Source: an uncultured Alphaproteobacteria bacterium (lineage in GTDB: Bacteria > Pseudomonadota > Alphaproteobacteria > RF32 > CAG-239). Taken from it: a stretch of DNA of 38,236 nt. The notes beneath the pieces were generated by a model. It was not told the DNA's origin. It searched no databases and saw only the letters and a list, made by a program, of their open reading frames with translations. Shown here in pieces: positions 1 through 6,222 of this stretch. The DNA lies in assembly GCA_944391395.1 (NCBI GenBank), contig CALXTI010000011.1:1-38236 (forward strand). Direction: 5' to 3'. Numbering within the stretch: the stretch's first letter is position 1; every line of letters starts with the position of its first letter. Position numbers and translations under genes: made by a program.

Positions 1-1
1 T

Positions 2-85
2 TTTGTGGTTAGAAGCGCGTGGATGCGAACCCTGGGAAAAGGGTTTGACTACAAGCGAAAGGCGGATGGTCATATCTGCCGATAG
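2..85 (+). other. Possible 3' tail of a truncated reading frame
   Basis: The frame is open from the window edge to a TAG at 83-85 and encodes 27 residues ending in YKRKADGHICR. This loosely resembles the leader segment of the two prepilin-like genes here (KRRQADVTLCGR), so it could be the end of a neighbouring gene or a decayed leader. It is too short to assign, and the call is tentative. Confidence 0.2.
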
Positions 86-87
86 AG

Positions 88-140
88 ACTTATCCCCACG
101 AGACTCTTTAAAATTGCAAAAAAAAAAAACGGTTTAGAAT
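88..140 (+). promoter_or_regulatory. Prepilin-type promoter, copy 1, with poly(A) spacer
   Basis: A -35-like TTGCAA (114-119) and a -10-like TAGAAT (135-140) are separated by 15 nt. Most of the spacer is an A run; 12 A follow the C at 117. The block from ACTTATCCCC (89 on) through the -10 is nearly identical to the block upstream of the second prepilin gene at 26,300, and part of it recurs at 38,128. Sharing across otherwise unrelated flanks supports a real promoter cassette. Confidence 0.6.
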
Positions 141-184
141 ATCGGGAAAATACATGTTCTTTTGCTTTTTTTTAGGAGAAAATA

Positions 185-907
185 ATGCGGGAAAATGGTA
201 GAAGTGAACGACTGAAGAGCGGTGCAGATGCGCAGCCTTATTTGAGCGACGTGTACAAAAACGGTACACGAGCGAAAAGAAGGCAAGCAGATGTGACGTT
301 ATGCGGGCGCTCCATGGTCGAGATGCTCGGCGTGCTGGCCATTATCGGCGTATTGTCTGTTGGGGCGATGAACGGATATTCCAAAGCCATGCTGAAATAC
401 AAGCTCAACAAGCAGGCGGAAGCCATGACCATTCTTTTGAACAATGCCATGCAGCTGCGACCGGACTTTCCTGAAACCGGAGATGAATATTATGCCCAAC
501 TCTTAAGCAAGCTCAATCTTTTACCGGACGGTATTGAGCTACAACGCGAGGGAAGCGCCTATTTAACCGATATTTTCGGCGCATTGATATGGTTTTACGG
601 GCAATCACCCTATTACGGCATAGGATACAGGTTTGACATCGGCGGCAGCCAAAAAGAAATCTGTGCAAACCTCTTAAACGTATACAAAACAATGCATTCG
701 GAAATATATTATATCGTTACCGATGGATATTCAATCAATGAGGACGGTGAAGAGCAAAAAGAAGATTCCGGGCATTTTTACGGCGATGCTTATTGTACCG
801 CCACAAGAAAATGCATCAGCAACATGACGCTTAACGACATTGACATTCTTTGCAATTATTGCGATGAAAAATCCACAAACTGCCGCTTTTATGTCGTCTG
901 GAAATAA
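185..907 (+). CDS. Type IV prepilin-like protein with long repeated leader
   Basis: The 240-residue product has an unusually long basic leader (about 41 residues). The motif CGRSMVEMLGVLAIIGVLSV follows, then a hydrophobic helix. Reading the Gly as -1 puts Glu at +5 of the mature protein, as in type IV pilins and pseudopilins cut by PilD, so I infer a minor pilin or pseudopilin exported to the inner membrane. The C-terminal part has several cysteines (CTATRKC, CNYC, NC) and ends FYVVWK, matching the end of the second prepilin gene (26369-27223), while the middles differ. The start is fixed by AGGAG at 174-178. The first 115 or so bases and the upstream promoter are shared with the second copy. 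No pilus assembly genes are present in the window, so the structure it joins is unknown. Confidence 0.7.
   Translation: MRENGRSERLKSGADAQPYLSDVYKNGTRAKRRQADVTLCGRSMVEMLGVLAIIGVLSVGAMNGYSKAMLKYKLNKQAEAMTILLNNAMQLRPDFPETGDEYYAQLLSKLNLLPDGIELQREGSAYLTDIFGALIWFYGQSPYYGIGYRFDIGGSQKEICANLLNVYKTMHSEIYYIVTDGYSINEDGEEQKEDSGHFYGDAYCTATRKCISNMTLNDIDILCNYCDEKSTNCRFYVVWK
250..270 (+). repeat. Palindrome in prepilin leader, copy 1
   Basis: CGTGTAC (250-256) and GTACACG (264-270) form a perfect 7-bp inverted repeat around a 7-nt loop inside the leader-coding region. The same repeat occurs twice in the other prepilin gene (26434-26454 and 26553-26574). Confidence 0.65.
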
Positions 908-930
908 TAAAAACGGCAATTTGCAACGAT

Positions 931-1467
931 TTACCAGTTTTCCCAATGAACTTTGGCCGGATTATAGCGGTTTTCCGGTTGTTTGGGGGATTCTGCCGGA
1001 TAACCAATCGGAATGATTGCCAGCGGACGGATGTTTTCCGGCAAATTCAGATATTTGCGCACACCATCAATCACCAACGGCATCGGCGCCGCACCGCAAA
1101 AACAAGCGCCCAAACCTTTGGCATGACAGGCAAGCAAAATGTTTTGCGCCGCCAAAGCACAATCGACGTCGGCAAAGTTCCATTGTTCGTTTTCTTTTTC
1201 ACGATGGAAAGTTTCATCGGTGTTGCCGCAAACAACAATCACACATGAGGCGTTCTTGGCAAAGCTCGTCCACGGCTGCACCGAACGAAAACCCGCCCGT
1301 TTTTCAGGATCTTCAATCACCACAAACTCCCACGGCTGTTTGTTGTGCGCCGACGGCGCGTATGAAGCCGCTTTTAAAATTTCTTCAATATCTTTCTTAC
1401 TGACTTTTTTATCCGCAGCAAATTGACGCACCGAACGTCTGGTCAAAAGTCCTTCTAAAAGTTCCAT
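931..1467 (-). CDS. Nitroreductase family flavoprotein
   Basis: This is a 178-residue FMN-dependent nitroreductase-fold protein that probably transfers electrons from NAD(P)H to an unidentified quinone-like or nitro substrate in the cytoplasm. Family marks are TRRSVRQF at the N-terminus (phosphate and flavin binding), APSAHNKQPWEFVVI, and AAQNILLACHAKGLGACFCG. The C-terminus NRYNPAKVHWENW is typical of the short nitroreductase branch. The frame is open to 1518, but the ATG at 1465-1467 has AAGGAG 8 nt upstream (1476-1481) and clears the upstream gene, so I chose it. It follows the UPF0149-like gene by 22 nt on the same strand and probably shares its transcript. The substrate cannot be predicted. 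Confidence 0.85.
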   Translation of the reverse strand: MELLEGLLTRRSVRQFAADKKVSKKDIEEILKAASYAPSAHNKQPWEFVVIEDPEKRAGFRSVQPWTSFAKNASCVIVVCGNTDETFHREKENEQWNFADVDCALAAQNILLACHAKGLGACFCGAAPMPLVIDGVRKYLNLPENIRPLAIIPIGYPAESPKQPENRYNPAKVHWENW

Positions 1468-1489
1468 AACTTCAACTCCTTGTGAAAAA

Positions 1490-2092
1490 TTAATTGACTT
1501 TTCTTTGCAATTCTTCAATCCGCGGCAGCACGGAATTTTCTATAATAAAACCGATGGCGCGCTCGGCCATTTTATCAGTGTGCGCAGCGGTTTTTAACAA
1601 TTCATCATCGGGTTTGCCGGCGGCTTTTTTGGCCAGAGCCGCATAAACATCGGCAAGTTCGGAAAGAGAATCCAAAATCTCGGCAATGTAGGCCGGAATG
1701 TTCAAATCTTCTTTTCCGCCCCAAAAGCCTTCAAGATACCCCTGCTCCAGTTCTTCATGCCGGTTGCGGCATCGCAAACTCAAATCCGCTTTTTCTCCCT
1801 TGTCAAGCTTCGGCAGTGTGAGTTTGTTGGCACGGACGAGTTTAAACATTTCATCCCAAAGCCCCATAAAAAACTTGAAAAACAGCTCGGCCTCTTTTTT
1901 GGTTTCCAGCCGCGGAGCTTGGTTTTCTTCCCATAATGAGGAAATGACGTCGGTCGGGCGAAGGTTTAAATTCGGACTGCAGACGGCGCCGGCAAAACGC
2001 ATTTTCACCACATTCAAAGGCATCGGACACGCGTAGTGTTCCAAAAACTTTTTAAACTTATCGTCGCCGATATATTCATTTTCGCTTTGCAT
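1490..2092 (-). CDS. UPF0149/YecA-like hypothetical protein
   Basis: This is a soluble, mostly helical protein of 200 residues with no signal peptide or membrane segment. The pattern FAGAVCSPNLNLRPTDVISSLW near residue 33, followed about 80 residues later by EQGYLEGFWGG, resembles the two Gly/Phe-rich boxes of the UPF0149 (YgfB/YecA) family. The resemblance is by eye and moderate, and that family's function is poorly defined. There is no C-terminal SEC-C zinc motif as in YecA. It lies 22 nt upstream of the nitroreductase gene and is divergent from the lipoprotein-argS pair with only 25 nt between the starts, so the promoters must overlap. Confidence 0.6.
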   Translation of the reverse strand: MQSENEYIGDDKFKKFLEHYACPMPLNVVKMRFAGAVCSPNLNLRPTDVISSLWEENQAPRLETKKEAELFFKFFMGLWDEMFKLVRANKLTLPKLDKGEKADLSLRCRNRHEELEQGYLEGFWGGKEDLNIPAYIAEILDSLSELADVYAALAKKAAGKPDDELLKTAAHTDKMAERAIGFIIENSVLPRIEELQRKVN

Positions 2093-2117
2093 TTAAAATC
2101 TTCTTTGTATATTATGT

Positions 2118-2471
2118 TTGAACGTTGTTACTAATTTAATGGAGTTTTTGAAATTGTCCAGCCTAAAAATCACTCTTGCGGTTTTAATTTTGTGCGGTCT
2201 TTCCGCCTGCTCGCTTTTTGAGCCGTTCGTCGACCGACGACGCAACGCCGGCGCGCAGGATATCAGCCGCCTTTATGTCGGAAAATCCAAACCGGCCGCG
2301 CCGGCAATTTGTTATAATGGCTTGTGGACAGACAAACAAACTTTGCAGGATATGGCCGATGCCGAATGTCAAAAACACAAAACCGGCACACACGCCGAAT
2401 GGGTGCAAAAAACTTTATTTTCATGCAAACTGTTTTTACCTTCACACGCATATTACAAATGTGTTAAATAA
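2118..2471 (+). CDS. Small predicted lipoprotein
   Basis: The product is a small envelope lipoprotein. It has a hydrophobic segment LKITLAVLILCGLSAC with lipobox LSAC, followed by about 85 residues with four further cysteines (CYNG, AECQ, FSCK, YKCVK). The start is uncertain. TTG at 2118 gives the longest form; ATG at 2139 is possible; TTG at 2154 has GGAG 9 nt upstream and would give a compact 19-residue signal peptide. The gene ends 21 nt before argS and probably lies in the same transcript. I do not recognise the family. Four cysteines outside the lipobox suggest disulfides in the periplasm. Confidence 0.7.
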   Translation: MNVVTNLMEFLKLSSLKITLAVLILCGLSACSLFEPFVDRRRNAGAQDISRLYVGKSKPAAPAICYNGLWTDKQTLQDMADAECQKHKTGTHAEWVQKTLFSCKLFLPSHAYYKCVK

Positions 2472-2492
2472 TCTTACGACAAGGAACAACTT

Positions 2493-4229
2493 ATGAGCTT
2501 ATCCATAGAACAAAAACTGAACCAAAAACTGGAAAAAATCTTTCAAGAACTTGAATTGGACGCAAAATTTGCTTTCGTGAAACCGTCCGACCGTCCGGAT
2601 TTGAGCGATTTTCAATGCAACGGCGCATTGGCTTTGGCCAAAACCCTGCATAAAAACCCGCGCGAAATTGCCGGAAGCATTGCCGAGCGGCTCAAAGCTG
2701 ACAACGACATCGCCGCGGTTTCCGTTGACGGTCCGGGGTTTATCAACATCAACCTGCATAACGGTTTTATCGGCGCACTTGCCGACTCGATGGCGCAAGA
2801 TGAGCGTTTCGGTTGCGAAAAAAGCGCAAATCCGAGCAAAATCGTGATGGATTTCGGCGGTCCGAATGTCGCCAAAGCCCTGCATGTCGGTCATTTGCGC
2901 TCGGCTGTGGTCGGTGAATCTATCCGTCGGATTGAACAATTTATCGGCAACGAGGTTGTTTCCGACGTGCATTTCGGCGATTGGGGGACGCCAATGGGGT
3001 TGATTATTGCCGAAATCATCCGTCATGACGGCAATCTTGACAAAGTGGAAACCTACGACGTCGCCGCCATATCCGCTTTTTATAAACAAGCCAACATCCG
3101 TTGCAAAGAGGATGAAACGGCTAAAGAAACCGCACGACAGATTACCGCCGATTTGCAAAGCGGAAATCCGGAATATCGCAAGGCTTGGAAATATTTGCGC
3201 GATGTGTCGGTGGCGGACGTCAAGAAAATTTATGCCGAATTAGATGCGCATTTTGACTTGTGGCTCGGCGAAAGCGACGCGCATGAGGCTTGTGGCGAAG
3301 TTATCAAACTGGCGCAAGAAAAAGGGCTGTCGGAAGTTGACGACGGGGCAACGATTATTCGTCTGCCGGAAACAAACAAACCGATGCCGCCGGTTATTCT
3401 GGTCAAATCGGACGGCGGAGTCGGTTATCAGGTAACCGATATCGCCACCATTAAAATGCGGGTGGAAGATTTGCACGCCGATGAAATCATTTATGTGGTG
3501 GACAAACGGCAAACGCTGCATTTTGAACAGGTGTTCCAAGTGGCGCAAATGCTTGGTATTGCCGAAAATATCAAATTGACGCACATCGGGTTCGGCACGG
3601 TCAACGGCGCGGACGGCAAGCCTTTCAAAACCCGCGACGGTGGTGTGATGAATCTGGAAGATTTGATTGAGCTAAGTAAGGAAAAAGTGCGCCAGTCCAT
3701 GCCCCAACCCGGAGAAGTTGAAGGTTACGGCGCCGACGAGATTGAAAAACTGGTTTCGCAAATCGCCTTGGGCGCTATCAAATTTCAAGATTTAAAAAAC
3801 AACATCGGCTCGGGTTATGTTTTTGAGTTGGAAGATTTTGCCAAGTTTGACGGTAAAACCGGGCCTTATATTCAATATGCCATTGCCCGCATCAACTCCA
3901 TTTTGCGCAAAGCCAAAGCGCAAAACCTGACGGAAGGCGACATTGTTATTGAAAACGATGACGAGCGCTCGCTGGCTTTGAAACTTTTGCAGTTCGGCAA
4001 CATTATTTTCCGCGCGCATGAAGAAAAAGAACCCAGCGTTATCACCGATTACGCCTATACATTGGCACAGAATTTCAGCAATTTTTACAACACCTGCCCG
4101 ATTATGACGGCGCAAACCGCCGAGATTGCAGCCTCACGCCTAAAACTGGCACGGCTGGTGCGCGATATGTTGAAACAACTGCTTTATCTTTTGGGTATTG
4201 AAGCGCCGGAAGCCATGCTCAAGGCTTAA
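2493..4229 (+). CDS. argS: Arginyl-tRNA synthetase
   Basis: This class I aminoacyl-tRNA synthetase charges tRNA-Arg with arginine using ATP. The 578 residues carry an N-terminal Add-1-type domain (about 1-110), the HIGH-type signature ALHVGHLRSAVVGE (around residue 130), and a catalytic core containing FGTVNGADGKPFKTRDGG, which replaces KMSK as is usual for ArgRS. The C-terminal helical anticodon-binding DALR domain contains KTGPYIQYAIARI and ends LYLLGIEAPEAML. Length and domain order match full-length bacterial ArgRS. AAGGA lies about 8 nt before the ATG. It sits 21 nt after the lipoprotein gene and is followed by a strong terminator. Confidence 0.97.
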   Translation: MSLSIEQKLNQKLEKIFQELELDAKFAFVKPSDRPDLSDFQCNGALALAKTLHKNPREIAGSIAERLKADNDIAAVSVDGPGFININLHNGFIGALADSMAQDERFGCEKSANPSKIVMDFGGPNVAKALHVGHLRSAVVGESIRRIEQFIGNEVVSDVHFGDWGTPMGLIIAEIIRHDGNLDKVETYDVAAISAFYKQANIRCKEDETAKETARQITADLQSGNPEYRKAWKYLRDVSVADVKKIYAELDAHFDLWLGESDAHEACGEVIKLAQEKGLSEVDDGATIIRLPETNKPMPPVILVKSDGGVGYQVTDIATIKMRVEDLHADEIIYVVDKRQTLHFEQVFQVAQMLGIAENIKLTHIGFGTVNGADGKPFKTRDGGVMNLEDLIELSKEKVRQSMPQPGEVEGYGADEIEKLVSQIALGAIKFQDLKNNIGSGYVFELEDFAKFDGKTGPYIQYAIARINSILRKAKAQNLTEGDIVIENDDERSLALKLLQFGNIIFRAHEEKEPSVITDYAYTLAQNFSNFYNTCPIMTAQTAEIAASRLKLARLVRDMLKQLLYLLGIEAPEAMLKA

Positions 4230-4240
4230 TACAAACGTAA

Positions 4241-4281
4241 AAATTCCCCTTTGAGCTTTTCTCAAAGGGGAATTTCTTTTT
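4241..4281 (+). terminator. Intrinsic terminator, probably bidirectional
   Basis: A perfect 15-bp stem (4241-4255 with 4261-4275) closes a CTTTT loop and is followed by CTTTTTT. On the minus strand the same stem is followed by TTTTTACG. It lies between the convergent argS and dehydrogenase genes and probably ends both transcripts. Confidence 0.9.
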
Positions 4282-4336
4282 TCTCCGCTGTTCAGGGATA
4301 AATCACTTGCTGCAGCTCACTTGCCGCGGCGAATTT

Positions 4337-5332
4337 TCATTTTACAAACTCCATCAGTTTTTGCACATTGGCACGACTTGTTTCAATACAATTACGCAAA
4401 TTTGCAATATCCGACGTTGTCAGTTCCGTCGGAACGGCCTCTACCGCTCCGTTGGCAATTCGACACGGAAGTTGGGCATAAAAATTGGCGAGTTCCGCGC
4501 TTTCTTGCGGAAGAATACGGCGATTCATCGGCAAAAGCAACTCTCCGGAAACAAAGGCTTGCAGCACGTCTGTCACCATAATCGCCGGCGCCCAGTAAGA
4601 ACCGTTGTTGGCCTTCGGGGTGGCGGCTTTGGCATTGGTCTGCGTAATAAACAACCCACGACGGCGAGTGTTTGTCAGAGCCGTTTCGATTTGTTGCGGC
4701 GACACGGGCAACCCTTCCACGCTTTTGGCTGACACAAACATCGTGTCATTGTGATGTCCGATGATATACGCCTTAATCTCCGAGACATTCAGGCGGGGAT
4801 TTTCCTTATGGATAATTTCCCATAATTCGCGCCTGAAACGTGCGGTATCCAACCAACAGCCCAAACCGTAAACCTGATGCGTCGGCAACATCTCGCGGAT
4901 GATATCGCACATCATGTCTACCGGATTGCTTAACACGAAAATAACGGCATGCGGGCATTTGTGCATTGTATCGGCAAAAGCGCGCATAATTTTAATGTTA
5001 AACTTTCCCTGAACGGTGCGGTCGTCAATGCCCTGTTGCTCTGCACGGAGATATTCCTCTTTTGAAGGCAAGCCGCCGGCACTCACGACAACGGCATCAG
5101 CGTCGGCAAAATCATCCGGATTATCCGTTACCTTAAAACGCCAACCGCTTTCAGAAGCCGCCATGACAGCGGCATCATCCAAATCCAACTTGGCGCCGAG
5201 CACCCGTTGATGATTGTGCGGCGCATACATAACGACCTCAACCGCGTCGGAAGAAGCATGCAAAGCCAGTTCGGCCATGACACAGGTGCCGATTTGGCCG
5301 GCGCCGTAAACAACAATTTTTTTCATATTCAT
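4337..5332 (-). CDS. Lactate/malate dehydrogenase family protein
   Basis: This is an NAD-dependent 2-hydroxyacid dehydrogenase of the LDH/MDH fold, 331 residues. An N-terminal Rossmann motif GAGQIG is at residues 11-16. LSNPVDMMCDII follows the NAD-binding sheet. GLGCWLDTARFRREL gives the Asp and Arg of the active site, and IIGHHNDTMFV supplies the catalytic His in place of the usual GEHG/GEHS. The mobile specificity loop reads GGLPSKEEYLRAEQ rather than the common PRKPGMSR, so lactate, malate or another 2-oxoacid cannot be told apart by eye. It is an isolated minus-strand gene, convergent with argS and sharing its terminator, and an inverted repeat lies directly upstream. In an anaerobe it would regenerate NAD. 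Confidence 0.85.
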   Translation of the reverse strand: MNMKKIVVYGAGQIGTCVMAELALHASSDAVEVVMYAPHNHQRVLGAKLDLDDAAVMAASESGWRFKVTDNPDDFADADAVVVSAGGLPSKEEYLRAEQQGIDDRTVQGKFNIKIMRAFADTMHKCPHAVIFVLSNPVDMMCDIIREMLPTHQVYGLGCWLDTARFRRELWEIIHKENPRLNVSEIKAYIIGHHNDTMFVSAKSVEGLPVSPQQIETALTNTRRRGLFITQTNAKAATPKANNGSYWAPAIMVTDVLQAFVSGELLLPMNRRILPQESAELANFYAQLPCRIANGAVEAVPTELTTSDIANLRNCIETSRANVQKLMEFVK

Positions 5333-5336
5333 AATT

Positions 5337-5370
5337 TTACTTTATAATGTTAAAACAATTTATAAAGTAA
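5337..5370 (-). promoter_or_regulatory. Inverted repeat at the dehydrogenase promoter
   Basis: TTACTTTATAA (5337-5347) and TTATAAAGTAA (5360-5370) are perfect 11-bp complements separated by 12 nt. They begin 5 nt upstream of the start codon and overlap AT-rich -10-like sequence. This could be an operator or a leader hairpin of the mdh-like gene. The rest of 5371-5567 shows no further structure. Confidence 0.4.
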
Positions 5371-5567
5371 CAACATTTTGCATTTTTGTCAAATTGATTT
5401 GTGATTGAAAATCTCAGCCGCCACTTACCGTTATGAGCGTGTATCCTATTGTTTTTAAGGAACATTTGTTTTTTATGGATGAATGGTGAAAAGCATTTGA
5501 TAGAAAACAAAGAAAAATCAAACTGTTATTTAACACTTGCTTATTGTATCTATAAAAACGCATATGT

Positions 5568-6137
5568 TTAGGCGTGACCGGTAGCAGAAACAAAACGCGT
5601 CAAATCTATCCCGCTTTCATCCATGGCGCGTTGCCATTTCAATTCATCCGGCGTATTGAACAATAAATCCGTATTGGCGGGAACAATCATCCATTTATTA
5701 TATATCAACTCTGTTTCGAGCTGCATCGGTTCCCATCCGGAATATCCCAATGCAATAAGATTGTTTTTGGGCCCTTGGCCATAAGCTATATCCGTTAAAA
5801 TATCCAACGATGAAGAAATTGCCACGTTGTTATCAATCCGGAATGTTCCCGGTTTATTGTATTCGGCGCTGTGCAAAACGAAGCCGCGAATCTTTTCCAG
5901 CGGGCCTCCCTGATACAAAAACATCGATTCCAGATTGGCCGGCGTATGTATCGGAATATTGACGGCTAAATCCGAAAATGAAAAATCCTTCAGTTTTTTA
6001 TTAATGATAAAACCCATCGTCCCCTCTTTGCCGTGCGAACAAACATACACGACACTTTCGGCAAAGCGTTCGTCATCCATGCCCGGCATCGCCGCCAAAA
6101 AGCTTCCGACCAAAGATTTTTCAGTTATAGTCCCCAT
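5568..6137 (-). CDS. YqgE/AlgH family protein (UPF0301)
   Basis: This is a 189-residue cytoplasmic protein of the AlgH/YqgE family. The start SLVGSFLAAMPGMDDERFAESVVYVCSHGKEGTMGFIIN is the family signature. Later, LYQGGPLEKIRGFVLH, IAYGQGPKNNLIALGYSGW and the C-terminal NTDLLFNTPDELKW also fit. Length is normal. The family's biochemical role is unsettled; AlgH was linked to alginate regulation in Pseudomonas. It is divergent from the DsbD-like gene across 85 bp. Within this strand it stands alone. Confidence 0.93.
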   Translation of the reverse strand: MGTITEKSLVGSFLAAMPGMDDERFAESVVYVCSHGKEGTMGFIINKKLKDFSFSDLAVNIPIHTPANLESMFLYQGGPLEKIRGFVLHSAEYNKPGTFRIDNNVAISSSLDILTDIAYGQGPKNNLIALGYSGWEPMQLETELIYNKWMIVPANTDLLFNTPDELKWQRAMDESGIDLTRFVSATGHA

Positions 6138-6163
6138 TTATTGTATATATCCTAAAATTATAT

Positions 6164-6192
6164 TTGTTTATTCAACATCCTTATTATATCAT
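6164..6192 (+). promoter_or_regulatory. Putative promoter of the DsbD-like gene
   Basis: TTGTTT (6164-6169) and TATCAT (6187-6192) are separated by 17 nt, about 30 nt before the chosen ATG, in the AT-rich divergent region. Confidence 0.4.
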
Positions 6193-6222
6193 AAAGGCAA
6201 TATAAATAAAACATTTTTTTGC

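Noticed and set aside
2499-3158. A 219-codon open frame on the minus strand inside argS
   Set aside because: It is fully antisense to unmistakable ArgRS sequence, including the HIGH region, with no recognisable domain.
4307-4732. Plus-strand open frame over the dehydrogenase 3' end
   Set aside because: Antisense to the LDH/MDH gene, begins in the terminator region and has no motif.
5935-6222. N-terminal extension of the DsbD-like gene
   Set aside because: It is antisense to the YqgE/AlgH start, and the signal peptide begins cleanly at 6223 or 6229.
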